From Hyphomicrobiales bacterium (GTDB taxonomy: Bacteria; Pseudomonadota; Alphaproteobacteria; Rhizobiales; Rhizobiaceae), in assembly GCA_900466475.1 (NCBI GenBank), contig UBMI01000007.1:570419-634418 (forward strand): a stretch of DNA of 64,000 nucleotides, read 5' to 3'. Position numbers and translations under genes: made by a program. How positions within the stretch are numbered: position 1 is the stretch's first letter; every line of letters starts with the position of its first letter. Shown here piece after piece: positions 46,107-55,083 of the stretch. Under the pieces are notes generated by a model. The model was not told where the DNA came from, did not search any database, and worked only from the letters and a program-made list of their open reading frames with translations.

Positions 46107-47237
46107 ATGACCAGCAATCCGGAATTCCTTTGGTATATCCCCAATGCCATCAAACCCGGCCACCGCGGCGATTCCGCCGTTGAAAGCCACAACAGCCTGG
46201 AAACGCTGACGAGCCATGCCAGGGCTCTCGAAGAGCACGGCTGGAAGGGTGCACTCATCGGCACAGGCTGGGGCCGTCCGGACACCTTCACCGTTGCAAC
46301 CGCACTTGCGGCGCGGACGACGACCTTCGAGCCGCTGATTGCGATCCGTCCCGGCTATTGGAGGCCTGCGAATTTCGCTTCGGCAGCAGCCTCGCTCGAT
46401 CACCTCACCGGTGGGCGCGTGCGCGTCAACATCGTCTCCGGCAAGGACAATCTGGCGGCCTATGGCGACAGCGAAGGCGATCAGGCGCATCGCTATGCGC
46501 GCACAAAGGAATTCATGCGGCTGGTGCGAAAACTATGGAGGGAGGAAAACGTCACCTATGCAGGCGAGCACTTCGGAGTCACCGAATCCACCGTGGTGCC
46601 GCGCATCGAGGCCCGCGGTGAGCGTCGCCATCCGAAGCTCTACTTCGGCGGCGCATCGGAGGCGGCCGAGCGGGTATCGGCCACCGAAGCCGACGTCCAG
46701 CTTTTCTGGGGCGAACCGCTCGATGGCGTGCGCGAACGGATCGACCGTTTAAGGCGGCTGAGCCGCGATCTCGACCGCGACCTGCCGCCGCTTCAATTCG
46801 GGCTGAGGATTACAACCTTGGTCCGCGACACCACCGAAGAGGCCTGGACCGATGCCGAAGCGAAGGTTGCGGAGATGGCTGACAATAGCGGTGTCGGCTG
46901 GCACGATCACCAACGGGCTGTCGCCGTAGGGCAGCAGCGGCTGCTCGATCTTCATCAGCGCGGTGAAGTGCTCGACGACAATCTATACACCGCGCCCGGC
47001 AAATTCGGCGGCGGCGGCGCGGGCACGACCTGGCTCGTGGGTTCCGCCGAGGATGTGGCACGCTCTCTGCGAAAGTATCAGGCGCTCGGCGTCACTCATT
47101 TCGTGCTCTCCGATACGCCTTATCTCTCGGAGATCAAGCGGCAAGGGAACCAACTGCTGCCGTTGCTAAAAGGCTCCGTGCCATCTGCTGACGCCCTGCC
47201 GGAAAGGCGCAAAGCTGATGCCGAGCTACTTAGCTGA
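46107..47237 (+). CDS. ssuD: LLM class FMN-dependent alkanesulfonate monooxygenase, SsuD-like
   Basis: A 376-residue luciferase-superfamily enzyme. The sequence FLWYIPNAIKP near the start, the segment RPGYWRPANFASAAASLDHL, the following GGRVRVNIVSGKD and the later PKLYFGGASEAAERVSA are typical of SsuD, which cleaves alkanesulfonates to sulfite and an aldehyde using FMNH2 and oxygen. E. coli SsuD has 381 residues, so the length fits. It ends the sulfonate operon. The partner reductase (SsuE) is absent here and may be supplied elsewhere. Confidence 0.88.
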   Translation: MTSNPEFLWYIPNAIKPGHRGDSAVESHNSLETLTSHARALEEHGWKGALIGTGWGRPDTFTVATALAARTTTFEPLIAIRPGYWRPANFASAAASLDHLTGGRVRVNIVSGKDNLAAYGDSEGDQAHRYARTKEFMRLVRKLWREENVTYAGEHFGVTESTVVPRIEARGERRHPKLYFGGASEAAERVSATEADVQLFWGEPLDGVRERIDRLRRLSRDLDRDLPPLQFGLRITTLVRDTTEEAWTDAEAKVAEMADNSGVGWHDHQRAVAVGQQRLLDLHQRGEVLDDNLYTAPGKFGGGGAGTTWLVGSAEDVARSLRKYQALGVTHFVLSDTPYLSEIKRQGNQLLPLLKGSVPSADALPERRKADAELLS

Positions 47238-47238
47238 G

Positions 47239-47266
47239 TGCACCCGGTCGTCTCCGACCGGGTGCA
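47239..47266. terminator. Hairpin between the convergent ssuD-like and efflux genes
   Basis: TGCACCCGGTCG and CGACCGGGTGCA form a perfect 12-bp stem with a TCTC loop, starting right after the ssuD-like stop. No T-run follows on either strand, so termination is likely but not of the standard form. Confidence 0.6.
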
Positions 47267-47309
47267 AACTGCAGCAGATGATTGGGCTGGCAGGATTGAG
47301 ATCGGTACC

Positions 47310-48905
47310 TCAATGGGCGCCGGCGCCTCCGCCTGCCTGCGGTTTTTTCGTAAGAAGCAGAGCAAATGCTGCCAGCGCGAGCACCACACCGATGACGGCG
47401 AACGTATCGCTGAAACCCATGATCAGTGCCTGACGTTTGACAATCTGGCCAAGGGCGACGATCGCCTTCTGCGATGCGACGGCCGGATCGGTGACACCGT
47501 GCTGGGTGAAGTAGCCTGACAGCTGGGTCAGGCGATCGCGCACCTCGTCACGGGTCAAGGTGATCGACTGACCGATGATGTTTGAGTGGAACTGCTCGCG
47601 CTTCGTCAGGATGGTGCCGAGCGAAGCCGTGCCGACCGCACCACCGAGATTGCGCAGCATGTTGGTGAGGCCAGAGGCGGCGGCAGCGTCTGCCGGTGCG
47701 ATGCCGGCCGTGGTGATGGCGGTGATCGGCGTCAGAACGAGCGCCTGGCCTATGGCACGCACTATATTCGGGATCCAGAACTGGTCGCCGGCATTGTTGG
47801 CCGAAAGTGTGATGTTCATGAAGCAGCTGATCGCGAAGATCGAGATGCCGAGGAAGCCTATGTAGCGCGCGTCGAACCGCTTCATCAACACAGGCACCAG
47901 CGGGATGAGCAGGAGCTGCGGCAGACCGGTCCAGGCGAGTACGTTGCCAATCTGCTCGGCATTATACCGCTGAACCTGACCAAGATATTGCGGCAGGATG
48001 TAGACGGTGCCGAAGAGTGCGACGCCAACCAGCACATTGACCAGCACGCCGATACCGAAATTGCGCTGGGTAAGCAGGCGCAGCTTTACCAGCGGCTTCT
48101 TGACCGTGAGCTCGATCCAGATGAAGGCGGCCAGGAAGACGAAGGCCACGATGGCGAGTTTGACAATGAAGGGCGAGGAGAACCAGTCGTCCTTGTTGCC
48201 CTCTTCCAGCACGGTCTGCAGAGCCGAAAGGCCGATTGCCATGGTGACGATGCCGGCCCAATCGCCCTCCTTCAGGAGGTGAAGCTGCATCGGCTGCTTT
48301 TCAAGCGTCAGAGCGAGAGCCGCCGCCATGAGGAGGCTCGGGATGGTGTTGATGAAGAAGATCGTCTGCCAGCCGTAATTCTCCGTCAGGTAGCCCCCGA
48401 TCGTCGGGCCGATGGCCGGGGCGAAGGTGACCGACAAGGCAAAGACGGCAAGGCCAAGCGGCTGCTGGTTCTTCGGCAGCTTGGTCAGCACCATGGTGAA
48501 GGCCATGGGGATAAGCACGCCGCCGGCAAAGCCCTGCAGGCCGCGCAGCAGGATCATCGTGCCGAGATCATGGGCGAAGGCACAGGCCATCGAAAAGAGC
48601 GGAAAGAGGATGGAATTGACGAGGATATAGCGGCGGAACGAGAAAACGTTGCTGAAATAAGCCGTCAGCGGAATGACGACGATCTCGCCGATCAGGTAGG
48701 AGGTGGAGATCCAGGCACCGTTATCGACACCTGTGCCGATGCCGCCCTCGATATCGAGAAGCGAGGCATTGGTGATCTGGATATTGAGGATCGCCATGAA
48801 GGCGCCGATCATGCCGGCGAGAACGGCGATCCAATCCCTTGTGCTGGCCTTGGTGCTGGCACCCGGCTGCGGGATGGCACCTGATGTTGTTGCGATACTG
48901 GACAT
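47310..48905 (-). CDS. emrB: DHA2-family MFS efflux pump, EmrB type
   Basis: A 531-residue inner-membrane pump with about fourteen helices. Hallmarks are MAILNIQITNASLLDIEGGI near the first helix, the segment SYLIGEIVVIPLTAYFSNVF and the family motif GFAGGVLIPMAFTMVLTKLP. It is encoded 23 bases after a membrane-fusion protein gene, and the pair would expel hydrophobic toxicants through an outer-membrane channel that is not encoded here. A divergent TetR regulator probably controls it. Confidence 0.93.
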   Translation of the reverse strand: MSSIATTSGAIPQPGASTKASTRDWIAVLAGMIGAFMAILNIQITNASLLDIEGGIGTGVDNGAWISTSYLIGEIVVIPLTAYFSNVFSFRRYILVNSILFPLFSMACAFAHDLGTMILLRGLQGFAGGVLIPMAFTMVLTKLPKNQQPLGLAVFALSVTFAPAIGPTIGGYLTENYGWQTIFFINTIPSLLMAAALALTLEKQPMQLHLLKEGDWAGIVTMAIGLSALQTVLEEGNKDDWFSSPFIVKLAIVAFVFLAAFIWIELTVKKPLVKLRLLTQRNFGIGVLVNVLVGVALFGTVYILPQYLGQVQRYNAEQIGNVLAWTGLPQLLLIPLVPVLMKRFDARYIGFLGISIFAISCFMNITLSANNAGDQFWIPNIVRAIGQALVLTPITAITTAGIAPADAAAASGLTNMLRNLGGAVGTASLGTILTKREQFHSNIIGQSITLTRDEVRDRLTQLSGYFTQHGVTDPAVASQKAIVALGQIVKRQALIMGFSDTFAVIGVVLALAAFALLLTKKPQAGGGAGAH

Positions 48906-48928
48906 GACACGATCTCCTGCCCCTTCGC

Positions 48929-50134
48929 TTAGTTGCTGGTAGCATCGACCTTGGTGTCGATGCTCGGCTGGACGGACATGCCGGGGCGCAGATCGCCCTT
49001 TTCGGCAGCATCGCCATCAAGCACGATCTTTACCGGGATACGCTGAACGACCTTGGTGAAGTTGCCGGTGGCGTTGTCGGGCGGCAGCAGCGCAAATTCC
49101 TGTCCGCTTGCCGGCGACAGGCTGTCGACATGGCCGTGATAGGTGCGGCCCGGGAACATGTCGACCTCGATAGCGACGGGCTGGCCGGCATGGACATCGG
49201 TCAGCTGTGTCTCCTTGTAATTGGCGACGATGTAAGCAGCCGTCGTCGGCACCACAGCCATCAGCTGCGTGCCGGCCTGGACATATTGACCGACGCGCAG
49301 CGTACGGTTGCCGACCGTGCCGTCGATCGGAGCGACGATCGTCGCATAGGAGAGGTTGAGCTCGGCCTGCTGTGCGACAGCCTGGTCATGGGCAAGCGTT
49401 GCCTTGGCCTGGGCAAGTTCGGCATTCAGAAGCTCGACCTGCTTGGTTGCGGCGTCGAGAGCCGCCGTATCCCGAACGATCGTTGCCTCGGCAGCCGCGA
49501 TCGCGGACGCTGCCTGCTGGGCCGTCTGGACCGGGGCATAACCGTTGGTCGCAAGGTTGGTGTAGCGCTTGTTGTTCTGCTCGGCGAAGGTCTCGTTGGC
49601 CTTGTCGACATCCAGCGTGGCGCGAGCGGCGGCAATGGTCGACTGCTGGATGTCGAGCGAAGCCTGCTTGGCATTGACGGTGGCTTCGGCAGCAGCGACA
49701 TCGGCTTTCGCCTGGTCGAGCGCAGTACGAAAATCCCGGTCATCGATGCGGGCAAGCGGCTGGCCGGCCTTCACTGTTTCATTGTCGCTGACGAGGACCT
49801 TTGAAAGATACCCTGAGACCTTAGGAGCGACCGTCGTGCTGTCTGCCTTGACATAGGCATCATCGGTGGAGACTTCGAAGCGGCCGACCGTCCAATAATC
49901 GTGACCATAATAGGCGGCCGCGGCGATGATGGCGATGGCGGCCACACCGAGCAGCAGGGAACGGCCAACACGTTTACGACCCGGCGCTTCCGCAGCCGGA
50001 GCGACGGGCTCAGCGACACGCGGCGTCTTGCCGGCATCGAGGCTCGCGGGCATGGCTTCCGCTGTCGTTTCGGTGACCGGCCCATCGGCCGCTGCGGCGT
50101 TGTTGTTCAGGGCATACAGCTTCTTGGCGGACAT
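48929..50134 (-). CDS. emrA: HlyD-family membrane fusion protein, EmrA type
   Basis: A 401-residue periplasmic adaptor. After a cytoplasmic stretch of about 55 residues comes one membrane helix (LLLGVAAIAIIAAAAYYG), then the biotinyl-lipoyl half-domain (STDDAYVKADSTTVAPKVSG), a long Ala-rich coiled coil (about residues 115-260) and a beta barrel with SYATIVAPIDGTVGNRTLRV. The frame is open to 50269, but ATG 50134 has AAGGAGA upstream and starts a standard protein. It is co-transcribed with the EmrB-type pump gene. Confidence 0.93.
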   Translation of the reverse strand: MSAKKLYALNNNAAAADGPVTETTAEAMPASLDAGKTPRVAEPVAPAAEAPGRKRVGRSLLLGVAAIAIIAAAAYYGHDYWTVGRFEVSTDDAYVKADSTTVAPKVSGYLSKVLVSDNETVKAGQPLARIDDRDFRTALDQAKADVAAAEATVNAKQASLDIQQSTIAAARATLDVDKANETFAEQNNKRYTNLATNGYAPVQTAQQAASAIAAAEATIVRDTAALDAATKQVELLNAELAQAKATLAHDQAVAQQAELNLSYATIVAPIDGTVGNRTLRVGQYVQAGTQLMAVVPTTAAYIVANYKETQLTDVHAGQPVAIEVDMFPGRTYHGHVDSLSPASGQEFALLPPDNATGNFTKVVQRIPVKIVLDGDAAEKGDLRPGMSVQPSIDTKVDATSN

Positions 50135-50215
50135 CGTCACTCTCCTTGTGGAAGGTCGCCGTCGTCTCGGCTGCGGCCTTGAAATTCGGCTCAAGTCCAA
50201 TTTAGGAAACTTGAT

Positions 50216-50266
50216 ATTTTCCAAAATATGAGTTAAAAAGGAGAAGTCAACAAGAATTTGGAAAAT
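50216..50266. promoter_or_regulatory. Candidate TetR operator between emrA and its regulator gene
   Basis: ATTTTCCAAA at 50216-50225 and its exact complement TTTGGAAAAT at 50257-50266 form a 10-bp inverted repeat across the divergent gap, the second copy ending 4 bases before the regulator ATG. Within the first, ATATTTTCCAAAATAT is nearly palindromic. Binding here would block the regulator gene and could affect emrAB. Confidence 0.5.
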
Positions 50267-50270
50267 CACG

Positions 50271-50960
50271 ATGGTCCAAAATCACGATATCGAGAAGAAG
50301 CCACGTGGCAGGCCGCAGGTGCGTTGTGACGAGGATACGCGCGGCGTGCTCATCGAAGCCGCCAACAAGCAGTTTCACGAGAATGGCTATGCCGCGGTCA
50401 GCATCGCCGCAATCGCCCAGGAAGCCGGCGTTTCGACGAAGACGCTCTATCGCCTGTTCCCCACCAAGGCAGATCTGTTTTCCGAAATGGTCTCGAATCG
50501 CACGGAACGCTTTCTCATGGCGCTCGATCCCGGCACGTTAGCAACGGCCGAACTCCGCCAGGGGCTGGAACGCATGCTGATGGCCTATGGCATGCTGACG
50601 CTTTCGCAGGATACGATCACGATTACACGCCTCGTCATCGGCGAATCCGACCGCTTTCCCGAGCTCGCCAGCTCTTTCTACGACAAGGCGATCATGCGCA
50701 CCAACGCGTCGATGGAAAACTGGCTGCGCCGTCAGGTGGAACACGGGCTGATCAAACTCGAGGACCCGCACGCCGCTTGCGGCATGCTGCGCGGAATGAT
50801 GATCATGGAGCCCCAACGCGCCACCATGCTGCGCCAGCTGCCGCCGCCGAATATCGAGGAGATCGCTTCGAGGGCGAGAATGTGCGCCGATATTTTCCTC
50901 AGGGGATGCGCGGCTTATGATAGCGGGGAGCATATCCACGCGAAGGACGCCGACGGCTGA
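50271..50960 (+). CDS. TetR/AcrR family regulator
   Basis: A 229-residue repressor-type protein. The DNA-binding part is near residues 22-68, with AANKQFHENGYAAVSIAAIA and AGVSTKTLYRLFPTKADLF, the TetR turn. The remaining helical part is the ligand domain, with the C-terminal shape seen in AcrR-like regulators of efflux pumps. It lies divergent to emrAB, with 136 bases between, and probably represses the pump until an effector binds. Confidence 0.93.
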   Translation: MVQNHDIEKKPRGRPQVRCDEDTRGVLIEAANKQFHENGYAAVSIAAIAQEAGVSTKTLYRLFPTKADLFSEMVSNRTERFLMALDPGTLATAELRQGLERMLMAYGMLTLSQDTITITRLVIGESDRFPELASSFYDKAIMRTNASMENWLRRQVEHGLIKLEDPHAACGMLRGMMIMEPQRATMLRQLPPPNIEEIASRARMCADIFLRGCAAYDSGEHIHAKDADG

Positions 50961-51065
50961 AATACCGAGCACTCGCCGAATTGCTCGGTGCAATATCATG
51001 AAATCTATCTCGCGCCGGAGCACCGCCGCGAGGATCGCGACGGCATCCGGCGAATCTGCGCCACA

Positions 51066-51638
51066 TCAGGCCGCGAGAACACCCGCTTTTTTCGCTGTCC
51101 AGGTGGCGATCAGGTCCATCAGGCCGGGCGAAAGGCAATCGTAAGGCTCAAGCCCAACCCCCTTGAGGCGCGAACGTACGTCGCCCATTTTGCCGGGATC
51201 GTATCCGCTTTCGATAATCGACGATACGAAGGCGGCAAAGCCGGGTGCCGCCCAGCCTTTCTCCTGGAACCGTTCTGGATGAACGAAGGAAAGGCCCTGA
51301 AAAGCATGGTCGCGCTCGACAGGCCCGTACATGTGGACCCCGCAATCCTTGCAGGCATGGCGCTGGATGAGCGCAGACGGATCGACGACCGCCAGCTTGT
51401 TTCCGTTCTCCAGAACCTCGACGTTGGCAGTCGGCGCCACGGCAACCACTGAAAAGACCGCACCCTTCGGCTTCCAGCACTTCGTGCAGCCACAGGCATG
51501 GTTATGGGCAATATCGCCCTTGACGCGGACTTTCACCGGATTGCTCGCGCAATTGCATACGAGCGTGCCGCCGACAAATGACGCATCGGTCGCCCGGTAT
51601 CCTGAATCCACGATTGGGTGGATCGCTACATTGTTCAT
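51066..51638 (-). CDS. gfa: Gfa family protein (S-(hydroxymethyl)glutathione synthase)
   Basis: A 190-residue zinc protein of the glutathione-dependent formaldehyde-activating family. Gfa of Paracoccus has 194 residues, so the length fits. The cysteines that bind zinc are visible: [17 protein letters not shown] and [13 protein letters not shown]. The family joins glutathione to formaldehyde as the first step of formaldehyde oxidation, though family members without adjacent formaldehyde dehydrogenase often have uncertain roles. The frame is open to 51881, but ATG 51638 has AAGGAG upstream. Formaldehyde dehydrogenase is not in the window, and the gene lies beside the tyrosine pathway by accident or unknown link. 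Confidence 0.88.
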   Translation of the reverse strand: MNNVAIHPIVDSGYRATDASFVGGTLVCNCASNPVKVRVKGDIAHNHACGCTKCWKPKGAVFSVVAVAPTANVEVLENGNKLAVVDPSALIQRHACKDCGVHMYGPVERDHAFQGLSFVHPERFQEKGWAAPGFAAFVSSIIESGYDPGKMGDVRSRLKGVGLEPYDCLSPGLMDLIATWTAKKAGVLAA

Positions 51639-51919
51639 GCGTTGTCTCCTTCCCTTCCAGGGCCGCGGCGGAATGCCGTGGCCAAGCCCTGTGTCACCGC
51701 GCAAACCCCTCGATGGCCAGCACGAGACCTCCTCCGCAAGCGAGTATATCACCACGCCGGCGATATCGTCCGCCCCTCTTCTGCGTGTGAGAGAGGATCG
51801 GTCGCGGTTATCCGAGCGGACGCTCGTAAGCTTAACCGACGATCGGCTCGAGGAGCACAGCGAGATGGGATGCGGGCTCATCGGTTGTGCTCACGCACTC
51901 CCGCAAACCTGTCTTTGCG

Positions 51920-52552
51920 TCAGGGTTTCGCGCGGTCAGGATGGGCTGCCTGGAAGGCTGGCAATTTGGCGCATTTGCCATCGATCTCGACGATCCGCTT
52001 GAAGTCGGACATATCCACTCCCCAGCGGCGGGCATTGTAGACCTGTGGAACCAGACAGAGGTCCGCCATCGTCGGTGTATCTCCAAAGCTGAACCCGTCG
52101 CCGGCCGGATCGATCATCGCCTCCAGCTTGCGAAGTCCGTCCGAGATGAAATGCTTCATCCATTCCTCGCGGGCGTCGCTCTTGTCCGTTACGGTCATCA
52201 GATGCGCCACGACATGCGTGTTGCATATCGGATGGATGTCCATGGCGACCGCGTATGCAAAGGCGCGCACTTTCTGGCGATCGGAACTATCTGCTGGCAG
52301 CAACCCACATTCCGGCCGAAGCTCGGAAAGATATTCGATGATTGCCAGTGATTGAGTCAGAATTTTCCCATCGATCACCAATGTCGGGACGAGCCCCTGC
52401 GGGTTGAGCGCCAGATATTCCGGCTTCCTGTGCGCTCCCTCCAGCAGGTTGATCGGCACTGTTTCGTAATCGATCTCCAGGAGATTGAGCGCAATGCGGA
52501 CGCGATAGCTCGCCGATGACCTCCAGTAGTCATAAAGAACGACGTTGTTCAC
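51920..52552 (-). CDS. maiA: Maleylacetoacetate isomerase
   Basis: A 210-residue glutathione-S-transferase of the zeta class. The N-terminal domain has the zeta-class glutathione site YDYWRSSASYRVRIAL, and the C-terminal helical domain has GDTPTMADLCLVPQ. It isomerises maleylacetoacetate to fumarylacetoacetate, the next-to-last step of homogentisate breakdown. It is on the minus strand after the Fah-type hydrolase and HmgA genes, with a 39-base gap. A GST-type activity on other substrates is possible, but the context strongly favours the isomerase role. Confidence 0.93.
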   Translation of the reverse strand: MNNVVLYDYWRSSASYRVRIALNLLEIDYETVPINLLEGAHRKPEYLALNPQGLVPTLVIDGKILTQSLAIIEYLSELRPECGLLPADSSDRQKVRAFAYAVAMDIHPICNTHVVAHLMTVTDKSDAREEWMKHFISDGLRKLEAMIDPAGDGFSFGDTPTMADLCLVPQVYNARRWGVDMSDFKRIVEIDGKCAKLPAFQAAHPDRAKP

Positions 52553-52591
52553 TGCAGCTTGCTCCTCAAAGGACGATTCCGGCTGAAGGAA

Positions 52592-53602
52592 TTATCGATA
52601 TTTCTCGACGGTCTGCTCGATCGCCCCGAAGATCGAATGGCCGGCATGATCCTTCATCTCGATGCGGACCTGATCCCCGAACTTCATGAACGGGGTCTTA
52701 GGCGCCCCGGTTTCTATCGTCTCTATCATCCGTATCTCGGCAATGCAGGAGTAGCCGTCCCCTCCGTCGCCGACCGCCCTGCCCGCTCCGCCATCCAGCT
52801 TGTTGGAGACCGTTCCCGAGCCGATGATCGTTCCGGCCACCAGATTGCGGGTTTTGGCGGCATGCGCGACGAGCTGGCCAAAATCAAACGCCATGTCGAT
52901 GCCGGCATTCGCCTTGCCGAATGCCTTGCCGTTCAGGCTCACAAGCAGCGGCAGACACAACTTGCCGCCATCCCAGGCCTCCCCGAGCTCATCCGGTGTC
53001 ACCGCGACCGGAGAAAATGCCGATGCCGGTTTGGACTGGAAGAAGCCAAATCCCTTGGCGAGTTCGTCCGGTATGAGGCCGCGCAGCGACACATCGTTGA
53101 CGAGCACTACCAGGCGGATGGCATTGCGCGCAGCTTGCGGGCCGGACTCCATGGCGACGTCGCCGGTAATGACGGCAACCTCGCCCTCCATGTCGATCCC
53201 GTAGCTCTCGTCAGCCACTACGATCGGATCTCGCGGCGCAAGGAAGCCGTCCGACCCACCTTGATACATCAGCGGATCGGTCCAGAAGCTCGCCGGCATG
53301 TCGGCGCCACGCGCCTTGCGCACCAGTTCGACATGGTTGAGATAGGCAGAACCGTCGGCCCACTGGTAGGCCCGCGGCAAAGGCGATGCGGCATCGTGCT
53401 CGTGAAACCGGATCGTGGGCTGTGCTCCTGCCTCGATGCCCTCAGCAATTTGTTCGAGCCTCGGAGCCACCTGCTCCCAATTATCAAGAGCTGCCTGCAG
53501 GGTGCGGGCAATGTGACTGACTTCGGAGCAGCGGGTAAGGTCGCGGGAGACGACGACAAGCCGGCCATCTCTCGTGGAGTCTTTTAACGTCGCGAGCTTC
53601 AT
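52592..53602 (-). CDS. fahA: Fumarylacetoacetate hydrolase family protein
   Basis: A 336-residue enzyme that splits fumarylacetoacetate to fumarate and acetoacetate. The metal-binding FAH domain lies in the C-terminal two thirds, with MEGEVAVITGDV, LVVLVNDVSLRG, FQSKPASAFSPVAV and GTIIGSGTVSN as family markers. The protein is shorter than the mammalian enzyme (419) and matches the bacterial type seen beside HmgA. It is the middle gene of the cluster: HmgA, Fah, MaiA are transcribed together on the minus strand. Confidence 0.92.
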   Translation of the reverse strand: MKLATLKDSTRDGRLVVVSRDLTRCSEVSHIARTLQAALDNWEQVAPRLEQIAEGIEAGAQPTIRFHEHDAASPLPRAYQWADGSAYLNHVELVRKARGADMPASFWTDPLMYQGGSDGFLAPRDPIVVADESYGIDMEGEVAVITGDVAMESGPQAARNAIRLVVLVNDVSLRGLIPDELAKGFGFFQSKPASAFSPVAVTPDELGEAWDGGKLCLPLLVSLNGKAFGKANAGIDMAFDFGQLVAHAAKTRNLVAGTIIGSGTVSNKLDGGAGRAVGDGGDGYSCIAEIRMIETIETGAPKTPFMKFGDQVRIEMKDHAGHSIFGAIEQTVEKYR

Positions 53603-53648
53603 ATCCCGTTCCCGTACCGGAGGGTGTCTGTCCTATTTGCCTGATGCC

Positions 53649-55010
53649 TCACTTGATACCGGGGGTTCCATCGAACTTGCGTTCCAGGCCGTCCCAGCAC
53701 TCCAGGTAATTATCCTGCAATGTTTCAAGCTCCGCCGCATATTTCGTCAATTGCTGCGGGTACCGGGTCTCAAACATGAAAGCCATGGTGTGATCCAGCT
53801 TTACCGGCTTGAGCTCGGAGTTGGATGCCTTTTCAAAGGCAAGTGCGTCCGGCCCGTGGGCGAGCATCATGTTGTGCAGGCTCATGCCGCCGGGGACGAA
53901 ACCCTCCTCCTTGGCGTCATACTGGCCATGGATCAGGCCCATGAACTCGCTCATGATGTTGCGGTGATACCAGGGCGGACGGAAAGTGTGCTCGGCTATC
54001 AGCCAGCGCGGCGGAAAGATCACGAAATCGACATTTGCCGTGCCTGCGTCTTCGGTCGGGGCGGTCAGCACCGAAAAAATCGACGGATCAGGGTGATCGA
54101 AGCTGATCGCGCCAACAGGCGAAAACGTCCGCAGATCGTATTTGAAGGGCGCATAGTTGCCGTGCCACGCCACCACATCGAGCGGTGAATGACCGATATC
54201 GGTGACATAGAATTTTCCGCACCACTTCACATGGACGCGGCAAGGCTTTTCCTTGTCTTCGAAAGCGGCGACGGGTGTCTTGAAATCGCGCGGGTTCGCC
54301 AGGCAATTGGCGCCGATGGGACCTCGGTCCGGCAGGGTGAATTTCGCGCCGTAATTCTCGCACATATATCCGCGCCAGACCGGCTGTTCGCCACCTCTCA
54401 GAACCTTGAACATCATGCCGCGCGGGATGAGGCATATTTCCAGGGGTTCGACATCCATGATGCCCATTTCGGTGAACACCCTGATGGCACCGAGCTGCGG
54501 CACGATCAGCAGTTCACCATCGGCGTTGAAGAAGTAGTCATCCACCATGTCCTCATTGAAGACATAGGCATGGGCCGACATGCCGACCTGGGTCGTGACG
54601 TCGCCCGCCGTCGTCATTGTCCGAACGCCCTGAAGAAACGTCAGTTTTTCGGTCGGCGCGGGAATGGGGTTCCAGCGAAGCTGCCCGAGGGGAAGCGAAT
54701 GTTCGTCCAGGCAAGGTGCGGTTTTCCAGAGCGGGTAGGAAACATTCGAAAAGCGGCCTGTGTGGCGTACACTCGGGCGAATGCGATAAAGCCAGGACCT
54801 TTCATTCGTCCCGCGCGGTGCGGTAAACGGTGAGCCGGAAAGCTGCTCGGCATAGAGACCGTAATTGCATTTCTGGGGGCTGTTCTGGCCTTGCGGCAAG
54901 GCGCCGGGAAGCGACTCCGTTTCGAAATCGTTGCCGAACCCCGGCATATATTTCAGCTTGTTCGCAATCACTGTTTCACCCTCGGAAGCCTGGATCGATG
55001 TCTGGTCCAT
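53649..55010 (-). CDS. hmgA: Homogentisate 1,2-dioxygenase
   Basis: A 453-residue Fe(II) ring-cleaving dioxygenase that opens homogentisate to maleylacetoacetate. The iron ligands are H349, E355 and H385, with the same spacing as H335, E341 and H371 of the human enzyme; they lie in [12 protein letters not shown] and MMLAHGPD. The N-terminal segment [20 protein letters not shown] is another strong family mark. Length is close to that of the human enzyme (445). The gene is 46 bases before the fumarylacetoacetate hydrolase gene and follows hpd after 73 bases. Confidence 0.97.
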   Translation of the reverse strand: MDQTSIQASEGETVIANKLKYMPGFGNDFETESLPGALPQGQNSPQKCNYGLYAEQLSGSPFTAPRGTNERSWLYRIRPSVRHTGRFSNVSYPLWKTAPCLDEHSLPLGQLRWNPIPAPTEKLTFLQGVRTMTTAGDVTTQVGMSAHAYVFNEDMVDDYFFNADGELLIVPQLGAIRVFTEMGIMDVEPLEICLIPRGMMFKVLRGGEQPVWRGYMCENYGAKFTLPDRGPIGANCLANPRDFKTPVAAFEDKEKPCRVHVKWCGKFYVTDIGHSPLDVVAWHGNYAPFKYDLRTFSPVGAISFDHPDPSIFSVLTAPTEDAGTANVDFVIFPPRWLIAEHTFRPPWYHRNIMSEFMGLIHGQYDAKEEGFVPGGMSLHNMMLAHGPDALAFEKASNSELKPVKLDHTMAFMFETRYPQQLTKYAAELETLQDNYLECWDGLERKFDGTPGIK

Positions 55011-55083
55011 TGCTCAACTCCTCCCCCCGAAAACTCTTGCAGCGCCGCGCATCTCTTCAGACGCGCGGGACAGCCCCAAGAGT

